Shown here: positions 1 through 8,209 of the stretch, in pieces
Layout: every line of letters starts with the position of its first letter
Position numbering within the stretch: position 1 is the first letter of the stretch
Assembly: GCF_017696055.1 (NCBI RefSeq)
Contig: NZ_JAAORG010000001.1
Span: 496,001-560,000, forward strand
Source of the DNA: Prochlorococcus marinus XMU1406
Lineage (GTDB): Bacteria; Cyanobacteriota; Cyanobacteriia; PCC-6307; Cyanobiaceae
Length of the DNA: 64,000 bases
Reading direction: 5' to 3'
The notes under the pieces: generated by a model
Seen by the model: the letters and a program-made list of their open reading frames with translations, nothing else
What the model was told of the DNA's origin: nothing
Database searches by the model: none
Translations under genes and position numbers: made by a program

Positions 1-5
1 TCCAT
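1..5 (-). CDS. chlB: Probable first codons of chlB (cut by window edge)
   Basis: The first five bases read ATGGA on the minus strand. That is a start codon 6 bases after the chlN stop codon. ChlB proteins typically begin Met-Glu, and chlB follows chlN in related cyanobacteria, so this is probably the start of the subunit that pairs with ChlN. Only five bases are visible, so the call rests on position. Confidence 0.35.
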
Positions 6-11
6 ACTTTT

Positions 12-1277
<1,266 letters not shown>

Positions 1278-1278
1278 T

Positions 1279-1301
1279 CAAGAGCTTATATTTCAAGCTT
1301 G
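1279..1301 (-). promoter_or_regulatory. Bulged inverted repeat upstream of chlN
   Basis: CAA plus GCTT (1279-1281 and 1284-1287, with two bases bulged) pair with AAGCTTG (1295-1301) around a 7-base loop. The element ends 10 bases before the chlN start codon and lies within its leader. Its function is unknown, and a 7-bp stem can arise by chance in AT-rich DNA. Confidence 0.25.
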
Positions 1302-1426
1302 CATAAACTTTTAAATTTAAGAAAGTAATTAATAAGTTCTCTTACAAAACGTACACATTTAAAAAACTTATATGAATGTTTAAATACTTAAATGAGAATT
1401 ATAAAAAAAAACTTTTGGGGCGTATT

Positions 1427-1795
1427 TTAATTTCTGTAGAAGGAATTTCCTTGACTTGTTTTTGAAATCTTCCATACATTTCTAGCTATTTTGGTAGCTA
1501 ATAATCCTGCTCTTTCTAACTTAGATTTCCCGGGTTTTGCTCCAATTAAAGCTGTCACTTCTGAAGTAGTTAAAGGTGCTCCTGTATTTATAGCTAATTG
1601 CGTTAACTCCAATCTATCTCTAAGGTTTTTGAGATTTACTTTTTCAATTTTATCTTCTTCTAACCAACTAAAAGATGGGTCTTTCTGAGATAGTTTTTGC
1701 ATTAAACTTAGGCTAACTAATCCAAGAGTTTGATCAGGAGTTAATTCTTTTTCAGTCCCAGAAACATTTGGTTCTTTTTTTTGAGAAGTTCCCAT
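1427..1795 (-). CDS. Conserved hypothetical protein, likely picocyanobacterial
   Basis: I do not recognise a named family. The open frame extends further upstream, to 1846. The internal ATG at 1795 (MGTSQKKE) gives a more natural 122-residue protein, because the upstream extension (MHASHKTITSSIK) looks like untranslated leader. The product is soluble and charged. Its acidic N-terminal third is followed by a helical segment and then a conserved-looking stretch with LTTSEVTALIGAKPGKSKLERAG around residues 70-95. That stretch resembles a small helical DNA- or protein-binding fold, but this is only an impression. The gene sits between chlN and csoS1D and is divergent from csoS1D. Confidence 0.7.
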   Translation of the reverse strand: MGTSQKKEPNVSGTEKELTPDQTLGLVSLSLMQKLSQKDPSFSWLEEDKIEKVNLKNLRDRLELTQLAINTGAPLTTSEVTALIGAKPGKSKLERAGLLATKIARNVWKISKTSQGNSFYRN

Positions 1796-1892
1796 AAAAA
1801 TGCATATCTTTATACTTGAAGTTATCGTTTTGTGGGAAGCATGCAAGTAAATTTAATAGAAAAATGAACCCTTATCAGTTATAGTCGCGTGA

Positions 1893-2663
1893 ATGGAACC
1901 AACTTCTAGTTTAAACAGAGGGAACCGAAAAAAAGGGAGTTCTCTTGTCACAGGATCTGAGGTGCAATCTCAGGCCAGTGGTGCTAGCTGTTTTATTACA
2001 ACTGATTCAGAAAAGTCTTTGGTATCCAGACAAGCAAGTCAAGTTGAGCAAATTGAGTTAAGAACATATGTTTTTTTAGATTCTCTTCAACCTCAATTAG
2101 CTGCATATATGGGTACGGTTAGTAGAGGTTTTTTACCTATTCCTGGTGATTCATGTCTTTGGATGGAAGTTTCGCCTGGGATGGCCGTTCATAGAGTCAC
2201 TGATATTGCCTTAAAAGCAAGTAATGTAAGACTTGGTCAGATGATTGTAGAAAGAGCATTTGGTTCACTTGCTCTGTACCATAAAGATCAAAGCACTGTT
2301 TTACATTCTGGAGATGTTGTTCTAGATGCTATTGGAAGTGAAGTTAGAAAAAGAACAAAACCTGCAACAAGTTGGACTGAAGTCATTCGCGCGATTACTC
2401 CAGACCATGCTGTTTTAATAAATAGACAAAACAGAAGTGGATCAATGATTCAATCTGGAATGAGTATGTTTATATTGGAAACTGAACCTGCTGGTTATGT
2501 TTTAAAAGCAGCAAATGAAGCTGAAAAAGCATCTAATATAACTGTTGTTGATGTAAAGGCAGTTGGCGCTTTTGGTAGATTAACTCTCGCCGGGAAAGAA
2601 GGAGATGTAGAAGAAGCCGCAGCTGCTGCTATAAGAGCAATTGAAGAAATTTCAAATTATTGA
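1893..2663 (+). CDS. csoS1D: Carboxysome shell protein CsoS1D (tandem BMC domain)
   Basis: CsoS1D is a low-abundance alpha-carboxysome shell protein with two BMC domains. It forms pseudohexameric trimers that stack face to face, with a gated central pore thought to pass large metabolites such as ribulose bisphosphate. The 256-residue length matches the characterised Prochlorococcus MED4 protein. The gating pair Glu120-Arg121 is present at exactly those positions (IVERAFG). Residues 1-50 form a polar, low-complexity extension, and the two BMC repeats span about 52-150 and 155-256. The second repeat ends in the typical alanine-rich helix. The gene lies about 0.9 kb upstream of csoS1 on the same strand, separated from it by the oppositely oriented rdgB. 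Confidence 0.95.
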   Translation: MEPTSSLNRGNRKKGSSLVTGSEVQSQASGASCFITTDSEKSLVSRQASQVEQIELRTYVFLDSLQPQLAAYMGTVSRGFLPIPGDSCLWMEVSPGMAVHRVTDIALKASNVRLGQMIVERAFGSLALYHKDQSTVLHSGDVVLDAIGSEVRKRTKPATSWTEVIRAITPDHAVLINRQNRSGSMIQSGMSMFILETEPAGYVLKAANEAEKASNITVVDVKAVGAFGRLTLAGKEGDVEEAAAAAIRAIEEISNY

Positions 2664-2685
2664 GAATTTTTTATTTAAACCTTTT

Positions 2686-3270
2686 TTAACTTAAACCTAT
2701 CTCTTTTTTTAAAAAAGGAGACATAATTTTTGCAGCTTTACCTCTACTACCTAATTTATTTAGTTGTGATTGTGAGAGCTCACCGTAAACACAATTAGCT
2801 TCCTTAACCCAAAAAATAGATTCGAATTCCCCATTAGGATATTTGGGGTTCTTAAGAATTTCTCCCCAGCATATTCCTGTTGTATCTTTAACTAAGTTTC
2901 CTGAGGGATCGCACAAAACCATACAACTTATAAATCTTGCACTCCTATAAGGACTATCAGAAAGTTCATTAATTAATTTTTTAATTTTCTCATCATTATT
3001 TTTGGCATATCGAGCAGAATAAATTCCTGGTCGACCATCTAAAACATCTACTTCAAGACCCGAGTCATCAGCTAATGCCCAAGTTTTTGTCTCTAAAGAA
3101 GCTGCCTTGGCTTTAAGTAGTGCATTCTCAAAATATGTTTCCCCAGTTTCTTCGATATTTAAATATTCTGGTTGCTTCTCAACCTTTAAAGATAAAACAT
3201 CCAGCATCTCTGAAATTTCAGATACCTTTCTTAGGTTGCCACTTGCAATAGTTAGAACTGGAAGGTTCAA
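2686..3270 (-). CDS. rdgB: Non-canonical purine NTP pyrophosphatase (RdgB/HAM1)
   Basis: This enzyme hydrolyses dITP, XTP and ITP to monophosphates, cleaning the nucleotide pool of deaminated purines. The 194-residue product has the family length and signatures. These are ASGNLRKVSE at residues 9-18 (nucleotide and Mg binding), ALADDSGLEV at 65-74 with the catalytic acidic residues, and GRPGIYSARYA at 79-89. The gene is convergent with csoS1D (22 bases between stops) and divergent from csoS1. It therefore interrupts the carboxysome cluster without being functionally part of it. Its leader shares the 328-bp control region of the cso operon. Confidence 0.95.
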   Translation of the reverse strand: MNLPVLTIASGNLRKVSEISEMLDVLSLKVEKQPEYLNIEETGETYFENALLKAKAASLETKTWALADDSGLEVDVLDGRPGIYSARYAKNNDEKIKKLINELSDSPYRSARFISCMVLCDPSGNLVKDTTGICWGEILKNPKYPNGEFESIFWVKEANCVYGELSQSQLNKLGSRGKAAKIMSPFLKKEIGLS

Positions 3271-3318
3271 AATAATATAAAAAATTTATTGTGAATATTA
3301 TCTTACTTCAAAGCTTGA

Positions 3319-3378
3319 TACGGAGACAGGAAAGGTTGAACATTCCACACCTGTGTAGACAGGGCCTGTCTCGTACGG
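3319..3378. ncRNA. Candidate structured RNA in the csoS1 upstream region
   Basis: By my count, 32 of these 60 bases are G or C, in a surrounding that is strongly AT-rich. The block can fold as nested stems. The outer stem pairs TAC and GAGACAGG (3319-3321 and 3323-3330, with G3322 bulged) with CCTGTCTCGTA (3365-3375). An inner hairpin CCTGT-GTAG-ACAGG (3350-3363) sits inside. The 14-base word TTGAACATTCCACA (3336-3349) lies unpaired between the stems. The fold is nearly symmetrical, so either strand could form it. An alternative reading is a DNA operator, because AGACAGG-G-CCTGTCT (3357-3371) is a perfect palindrome. I did not recognise a known RNA family. Confidence 0.4.
3336..3349 (+). repeat. 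14-bp direct repeat, copy 1
   Basis: TTGAACATTCCACA occurs here and again, exactly, at 3567-3580. In both copies GTAGACA follows within a few bases (3355-3361 and 3592-3598). This suggests that a piece of the csoS1 leader was duplicated, or that the same binding site is used twice. Confidence 0.8.
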
Positions 3379-3446
3379 AAATAACATAATGTAAATTTTT
3401 TCTTAACACAACAGTATGTTTTGATGCACTAACTAATTCGCATAAG

Positions 3447-3462
3447 TATTGACATATCAATA
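3447..3462. promoter_or_regulatory. Perfect 16-bp palindrome, possible LysR-type operator
   Basis: TATTGA-CATA-TCAATA has six-base arms around four bases and contains the T-N11-A pattern of LysR-type regulators. The half-sites resemble the TCAAT-type arms reported for the cyanobacterial carbon regulators NdhR and CbbR. It lies about 140 bases upstream of csoS1. Which regulator binds, if any, is inferred only. Confidence 0.4.
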
Positions 3463-3566
3463 GTACCAAGGGTGATAAGTTTAACTTATGAATGATAGAA
3501 AAAACATTAATGGAGATTTTGTCGAAAACGCTTGACTTATAAGTACTTAATGAAGCATTCTTCGAA

Positions 3567-3580
3567 TTGAACATTCCACA
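3567..3580 (+). repeat. 14-bp direct repeat, copy 2, in the csoS1 leader
   Basis: This is an exact second copy of TTGAACATTCCACA. It ends 18 bases upstream of the csoS1 ATG, about where a ribosome would first contact the message. It could affect translation of the first carboxysome gene if it is bound by an RNA or protein. Confidence 0.8.
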
Positions 3581-3598
3581 TTTAGTATTTAGTAGACA

Positions 3599-3910
3599 AT
3601 GGCTACAGAAACAATGGGTATCGCTCTCGGCATGATCGAGACACGCGGACTTGTACCTGCAATCGAAGCAGCAGACGCAATGACAAAGGCAGCAGAAGTT
3701 CGCCTTATTGGTCGTGAATTCGTTGGTGGCGGTTATGTCACAGTATTAGTTAGAGGCGAAACAGGCGCAGTTAACGCAGCTGTAAGAGCTGGTGCTGATG
3801 CTTGTGAAAGAGTTGGTGACGGTTTAGTTGCAGCTCACATTATTGCTCGTCCTCATAGAGAAGTTGAACCTGCTTTAGGTAACGGTGAATTTCTTGGTCA
3901 AAAGGACTAA
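3599..3910 (+). CDS. csoS1: Major carboxysome shell hexamer CsoS1
   Basis: CsoS1 forms the hexameric tiles of the alpha-carboxysome facets, with a small central pore for bicarbonate and sugar phosphates. The 103-residue product is a single BMC domain. It starts with the short MATETMGIALGMIETRGL strand-helix unit, carries the pore-lining FVGGGYV segment at residues 41-47, and ends in a tail typical of the CsoS1A group (RPHREVEPAL). It is the first gene of the carboxysome operon, 69 bases ahead of rbcL. There is only one csoS1 copy here, whereas thiobacilli carry several. Codons are noticeably richer in strong-binding bases than in the neighbours, consistent with high expression. Confidence 0.98.
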   Translation: MATETMGIALGMIETRGLVPAIEAADAMTKAAEVRLIGREFVGGGYVTVLVRGETGAVNAAVRAGADACERVGDGLVAAHIIARPHREVEPALGNGEFLGQKD

Positions 3911-3919
3911 TTAATTAAA

Positions 3920-3939
3920 GCAAGATTTATAAATTTTGC
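3920..3939 (+). promoter_or_regulatory. Inverted repeat between csoS1 and rbcL
   Basis: GCAAGATTTA and TAAATTTTGC pair over ten positions, one of them G-T. In RNA the central bases would open to form the loop. It is weaker than the two hairpins farther down the operon, but it occupies the same kind of junction. Confidence 0.3.
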
Positions 3940-3979
3940 ACAATAATTATTTTCCCTATACAGACCTAAATTTATCCTT

Positions 3980-5395
3980 ATGAGTAAGAAGTATGACGCA
4001 GGGGTAAAGGAGTACAGAGATACCTACTGGACTCCAGAATATGTACCCCTAGACACCGATTTACTAGCCTGTTTCAAATGTACAGGTCAGGAAGGTGTTC
4101 CAAGAGAAGAAGTTGCAGCAGCTGTTGCCGCTGAATCTTCAACAGGTACTTGGTCAACAGTTTGGTCCGAGTTACTTACAGACTTAGAATTTTATAAAGG
4201 ACGTTGTTATCGAATCGAAGACGTTCCTGGAGATCCTGAAGCTTTCTATGCTTTTATTGCATATCCTTTAGATCTTTTTGAAGAAGGCTCAATTACAAAC
4301 GTATTAACATCTCTTGTAGGAAACGTTTTTGGATTTAAAGCTCTAAGACATCTCCGTCTAGAAGATATTAGATTCCCAATTGCTTTCATTAAAACTTGCG
4401 GTGGTCCACCAAACGGAATCGTAGTTGAAAGAGATCGACTTAACAAATATGGAAGACCTCTACTTGGTTGTACCATCAAACCTAAATTAGGATTATCTGG
4501 TAAAAACTATGGTCGAGTTGTATATGAATGTCTTAGAGGCGGTCTTGATTTAACGAAGGATGATGAGAATATTAATTCTCAACCATTCCAACGTTGGAGA
4601 GAAAGATTTGAGTTTGTTGCAGAAGCAGTTAAGCTTGCTCAGCGAGAAACTGGTGAAGTTAAAGGTCACTATCTAAATTGTACTGCTAACACTCCTGAAG
4701 AACTCTATGAAAGAGCTGAATTTGCAAAAGAGCTAGATATGCCAATCATCATGCATGATTATATAACTGGTGGTTTTACTGCAAATACTGGATTAGCTAA
4801 TTGGTGTCGTAAAAATGGCATGCTTCTGCATATTCACAGAGCTATGCATGCTGTTATTGATAGACATCCAAAGCATGGAATTCACTTCAGAGTTCTTGCA
4901 AAATGTTTGAGACTATCTGGAGGAGACCAATTACATACTGGAACCGTGGTTGGAAAACTAGAAGGTGATCGTCAAACAACTCTTGGTTATATTGACAACT
5001 TAAGAGAGTCATTTGTTCCTGAAGATAGATCTAGAGGTAACTTCTTTGATCAAGATTGGGGTTCAATGCCTGGAGTATTTGCAGTCGCATCAGGTGGTAT
5101 CCATGTTTGGCATATGCCTGCACTTCTAGCGATCTTTGGGGATGATTCATGCCTTCAGTTCGGTGGAGGAACACATGGTCATCCATGGGGTTCAGCTGCT
5201 GGAGCTGCAGCTAATAGAGTTGCTTTAGAAGCTTGTGTAAAAGCCCGTAATGCTGGTCGCGAAATCGAAAAAGAGAGTAGAGACATTCTTATGGAAGCTG
5301 CTAAGCATAGTCCTGAATTAGCTATTGCTCTAGAAACTTGGAAGGAAATTAAGTTCGAGTTTGACACTGTCGACAAGCTTGATGTTCAGGGTTAA
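3980..5395 (+). CDS. rbcL: RuBisCO large subunit, form IA
   Basis: The large subunit fixes CO2 onto ribulose-1,5-bisphosphate inside the carboxysome. The 471-residue protein has the full catalytic set: Lys167 in [12 protein letters not shown], the carbamylated Lys193 with Asp195 and Glu196 in TKDDEN, and the loop-6 segment [11 protein letters not shown] near residue 325. The N terminus ([17 protein letters not shown]) and the proteobacterial-type sequence mark it as form IA, the kind packaged in alpha-carboxysomes, not the form IB of beta-cyanobacteria. This reflects the known ancient transfer of this operon into marine picocyanobacteria. It is cotranscribed with csoS1 and rbcS, and a stem-loop follows the stop codon. 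Confidence 0.99.
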   Translation: MSKKYDAGVKEYRDTYWTPEYVPLDTDLLACFKCTGQEGVPREEVAAAVAAESSTGTWSTVWSELLTDLEFYKGRCYRIEDVPGDPEAFYAFIAYPLDLFEEGSITNVLTSLVGNVFGFKALRHLRLEDIRFPIAFIKTCGGPPNGIVVERDRLNKYGRPLLGCTIKPKLGLSGKNYGRVVYECLRGGLDLTKDDENINSQPFQRWRERFEFVAEAVKLAQRETGEVKGHYLNCTANTPEELYERAEFAKELDMPIIMHDYITGGFTANTGLANWCRKNGMLLHIHRAMHAVIDRHPKHGIHFRVLAKCLRLSGGDQLHTGTVVGKLEGDRQTTLGYIDNLRESFVPEDRSRGNFFDQDWGSMPGVFAVASGGIHVWHMPALLAIFGDDSCLQFGGGTHGHPWGSAAGAAANRVALEACVKARNAGREIEKESRDILMEAAKHSPELAIALETWKEIKFEFDTVDKLDVQG

Positions 5396-5406
5396 CTCAA
5401 GTTTCG

Positions 5407-5436
5407 AAGTTGAGGAGATTAATTCTCCTCAAACTT
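5407..5436 (+). promoter_or_regulatory. Stem-loop between rbcL and rbcS
   Basis: AAGT and TGAGGAGA (5407-5418) pair with TCTCCTCA and ACTT (5424-5436), with one bulged A and a five-base loop. That makes 12 base pairs, starting 12 bases after the rbcL stop. No T-run follows, so it is more likely an mRNA-stabilising or processing hairpin than a terminator. Confidence 0.6.
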
Positions 5437-5484
5437 ATTAAAATCTCGTTTTTACGAGTAATTACATTCACATTTTGATTAATT

Positions 5485-5826
5485 ATGCCTTTCCAGAGCA
5501 CAGTAAGCGACTATCAAACAGTTGCAACCCTGGAAACATTCGGTTTTTTACCACCGATGACCCAGGAAGAAATATATGACCAAATTGCGTACATAATTGC
5601 TCAAGGTTGGAGTCCAGTTATTGAGCATGTTCATCCAAGTGGATGTATGCAAACTTATTGGTCTTATTGGAAACTCCCATTCTTTGGGGAAAAAGATCTT
5701 AACTTGATCGTGAGCGAATTAGAGGCATGCCATAGAGCATACCCTGATCATCATGTAAGAATCATCGGATACGATGCTTACACTCAAAGTCAAGGAACAG
5801 CTTTTGTAGTTTTCCAAGGACGTTAA
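5485..5826 (+). CDS. rbcS: RuBisCO small subunit, form IA
   Basis: RbcS caps the L8 core to form the L8S8 holoenzyme. The 113-residue product has the usual form IA small-subunit pattern. It includes the conserved early segment ETFGFLPPMTQEEIYDQI (residues 18-35) and the HPSGCMQTYWSYWKLPFFGE stretch (around 51-70). The end VRIIGYDAYTQSQGTAFVVFQ forms the last strand. It lies 89 bases after rbcL, and a stem-loop stands on each side of the gene. That arrangement fits separate adjustment of RuBisCO and shell or scaffold protein levels. Confidence 0.98.
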   Translation: MPFQSTVSDYQTVATLETFGFLPPMTQEEIYDQIAYIIAQGWSPVIEHVHPSGCMQTYWSYWKLPFFGEKDLNLIVSELEACHRAYPDHHVRIIGYDAYTQSQGTAFVVFQGR

Positions 5827-5848
5827 AGCTACTTATTGTAGTTAATAT

Positions 5849-5876
5849 CTTTCTCCAAAAAATTTTTTGGAGAAAG
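5849..5876 (+). terminator. Perfect 28-bp palindrome between rbcS and csoS2
   Basis: CTTTCTCCAAAAAA (5849-5862) is followed directly by its exact reverse complement (5863-5876) and then by five Ts. As RNA this gives an 8-bp CTTTCTCC/GGAGAAAG stem that extends into A-U pairs, followed by a short U-tract. That is a plausible leaky terminator or 3'-end stabiliser for the csoS1-rbcL-rbcS part of the message. csoS2 starts 41 bases later with no clear promoter of its own, so readthrough would be needed. Confidence 0.6.
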
Positions 5877-5917
5877 TTTTTCAAAAAAGTTTTTAAAGAA
5901 TTTCAAACTTGAAGATT

Positions 5918-8206
5918 ATGTCAAAAAAAACCAGTAGAGAGATTGCACTTGAAAGAAGAAAGGCTATGAGTGATAGCGGTAAAAAAGCTGCTGCTTATTC
6001 TTCAACTACCAAAGATAGAGTTCGATCTTCTCAAGATATAAACATTTCTGGGACTCAGTCTTCTCTTAATAATATTTCTAAAACAGCTACAAAACATATT
6101 CCAAAAACTCAGGTAAACAGCAATTCTTCAACAACTTTATCTAGTAAAGAGTTAGTAATAGAGAGAAGAAAAGCAATGTCTACCCATGGGAAATCAGCTA
6201 TAACTTCATCCGATAGAACCCGTACTGATGTTAAAAAAGAAAGTCCTGTAAACATAGTTAAATCAACCATAAATAAAAATCAAGAAAGTCAGGATTCAAC
6301 TAGTACAGAATCTAAGTCTCTAAAACCCAATGTTAAGAGAAGAATTAATCAGAAGAGAAAGCCTATTACTAATACAAGCAGAGATATTGTTTTAGCGAGA
6401 AGAGAAGCTCAATCTAAGCATGGTAAATCAGCAACTAAACAAAATACCAGTGCCGCTTCTTTAGCTAGAAGGGGAGACCCAGATTTAAGTAGTAGAGAAA
6501 TTTCTCAGAGAGTGAGAGAGCTAAGAAGTAAAACTGGTGCTACAGGCAAAAAAGGTAATGGTAAATGTAGACCATGTGGTCCAAATAAAAATGGCGCCAA
6601 ACAAAATATTGCAGATGCTAGCTGGAAAGTTGGTAAAAGTGAAACTGATTCAGGTCAAATAGTGACTGGAACACAAGCTAATAGATCTGTAAAAACTACT
6701 GGTAATGAAGCAAGTACATGCAGAACAGTTACTGGCACCCAATACATGGGAGCAGAAGTTGTTGATCAATTTTGTCAAGATAGACCAAGTTATAAACAGC
6801 CACTTAGATCTACTGTTACTGCAACAACATCAGGAAATAAAGTGACTGGGAATGAAGTTGGTAGATCTGATAGGGTCACAGGCGATGAGCCAGGGACTTG
6901 TAAAAACCTTACAGGTACTGAATATGTATCTTCTAATCAATCACAGAAGTATTGTGGTGATGTTCCAAAAAATCCTTCAAAGGTTAAACACAGTACAACA
7001 ACCGATGGATTAAAAGTATCTGGATCACTTCCTGGTAGATCAACCCTAGTTACTGGAGATGAATCAGGTTCTGGACATCAGTTAACTGGAGATCAATATC
7101 TTGGCTCTGAGCCAAATCCAAAAGGTAAAGCATTTGAAAAAGTAGGTACTTACAACACTCTTAATGGGAATAATGTAACTGGTACAGGAGTTGGAAGATC
7201 AGACCATATGACAGGCAATGAACATGGGAGTTGTAAGAATGTAACTGGCGATGAGTACATAGGATCTCAACAATACGAGAAGTTTTGCGGTTCAAAACCA
7301 AAACCAGAAGCTAGAAAAGTAGGTTTAAGTCTTTCTTCAAAGTCAAATTTAATAAGCGGCACTATGACAGGAAGATCAGAAATAGTAACTGGAGATGAAC
7401 CAGGTTCATGCAAAGTGTTAACAGGAACACCATACGCAGGCTTAGATCAGATTAATGAAAATTGTAGTAATGAAATTTCTGAAGATATGAAATCCCGATC
7501 AACAGTTAATTCTGGAAATAATTCAAATGCCAGACTTACAGGACAGCAGCCAGGAATTGGCGGAGTAATGACAGGTGCTAAGAAAGGTGCTTGTAAAAAT
7601 CTAACTGGTACTCCCTATGTTGGTGGAGATCAGCTCTCACAAGCTTGTGATAATCCTCCACATGATACGGCTTATGCGAATCCGGAAAAGTCAGCAGGTA
7701 ACTCTTGGAAGGAATTCTCTGTTAAATCACCATCAAGAGATAAATACTCTGAAAAAAATACTCAAGGTGTTACTGGTAATGAATATGAAAATGGTTCGAA
7801 GGTGACAGGACCTTTTGATATGGCAGTTGATAAGGTCACTGGTACTGAAAAATTTAGATTTGAACCGAATAAAAATATTACTTATAAACAAAAAATGGAA
7901 ATTGAAGAGGCAGACCGGGCTGCAAAGACACCAGAAAAAAGAGTCGCATCAAGGATTACTGGTGAAGGACAATCAGTGGGAAACGTAACTGGTGACGATT
8001 GGGATCGCGGTGATAAGGTAACAGGTACAGAGGGAGCTTCTTCTAGAAAGAGAAATCCATCAAGAGCAGGATTCATGAGTGCAATGCCCCCTATGGAAGT
8101 AAAAAGAAATGACGAGACAGAAAAGCCAGATTTCTTGATAACCGGATCAAGTGGTAATACTCGTGAAGGTCAACTTGTTACCTTTTCAGGTGGTGCACGA
8201 GGTTAA
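5918..8206 (+). CDS. csoS2: Carboxysome scaffold protein CsoS2
   Basis: CsoS2 is the disordered scaffold that links RuBisCO to the alpha-carboxysome shell. I chose the ATG at 5918 over an in-frame TTG nine bases earlier, giving 762 residues. Four N-terminal repeats of the RuBisCO-binding type (S-R-E/D-I...RR..S..GK.A) start near residues 6, 75, 153 and 191. A basic linker with KCRPCG (about 214-219) follows. Six middle repeats with spaced VTG/LTG motifs run from about 236 to 575. Five of them carry two cysteines; the third (about 364-405) carries none. The C-terminal part has further VTG motifs and ends in the conserved shell-binding tail GNTREGQLVTFSGGARG. The gene is 3 bases from csoSCA. 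Confidence 0.97.
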   Translation: MSKKTSREIALERRKAMSDSGKKAAAYSSTTKDRVRSSQDINISGTQSSLNNISKTATKHIPKTQVNSNSSTTLSSKELVIERRKAMSTHGKSAITSSDRTRTDVKKESPVNIVKSTINKNQESQDSTSTESKSLKPNVKRRINQKRKPITNTSRDIVLARREAQSKHGKSATKQNTSAASLARRGDPDLSSREISQRVRELRSKTGATGKKGNGKCRPCGPNKNGAKQNIADASWKVGKSETDSGQIVTGTQANRSVKTTGNEASTCRTVTGTQYMGAEVVDQFCQDRPSYKQPLRSTVTATTSGNKVTGNEVGRSDRVTGDEPGTCKNLTGTEYVSSNQSQKYCGDVPKNPSKVKHSTTTDGLKVSGSLPGRSTLVTGDESGSGHQLTGDQYLGSEPNPKGKAFEKVGTYNTLNGNNVTGTGVGRSDHMTGNEHGSCKNVTGDEYIGSQQYEKFCGSKPKPEARKVGLSLSSKSNLISGTMTGRSEIVTGDEPGSCKVLTGTPYAGLDQINENCSNEISEDMKSRSTVNSGNNSNARLTGQQPGIGGVMTGAKKGACKNLTGTPYVGGDQLSQACDNPPHDTAYANPEKSAGNSWKEFSVKSPSRDKYSEKNTQGVTGNEYENGSKVTGPFDMAVDKVTGTEKFRFEPNKNITYKQKMEIEEADRAAKTPEKRVASRITGEGQSVGNVTGDDWDRGDKVTGTEGASSRKRNPSRAGFMSAMPPMEVKRNDETEKPDFLITGSSGNTREGQLVTFSGGARG

Positions 8207-8209
8207 TTA

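Larger units (their letters stand above)
3271..3598. promoter_or_regulatory. Divergent control region between rdgB and the cso operon
   Basis: These 328 bases hold no credible gene. The one minus-strand frame across it has no recognisable content and runs through repeats. The region contains a GC-rich foldable block (3319-3378), a perfect 16-bp palindrome (3447-3462), two copies of a 14-base word (3336-3349 and 3567-3580), and the leader of csoS1. A TTGACT at 3532-3537 resembles a -35 element, but I see no well-spaced -10 after it. There is no Shine-Dalgarno sequence before the csoS1 ATG at 3599. Confidence 0.7.

Noticed and set aside
3331-3390. Possible glutamine (glnA-type) riboswitch near csoS1
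   Set aside because: A few words (GAACATTCC, ACGGAAATA) look faintly like the motif, but the closing stem and the conserved GGACGGAAGUAGG-type core are missing.
3308-3574. Minus-strand 88-codon frame across the csoS1 upstream region
   Set aside because: It runs through both 14-bp repeats and the GC-rich stems, has no recognisable domain, and overlaps the expected promoter. It is more likely chance.
7617-7805. Second frame inside csoS2, considered as evidence of a programmed frameshift
   Set aside because: I found no convincing slippery site with a downstream structure there. The A8 run at 5923-5930 is next to the start codon and would not give a useful short form. The full-length frame is intact.
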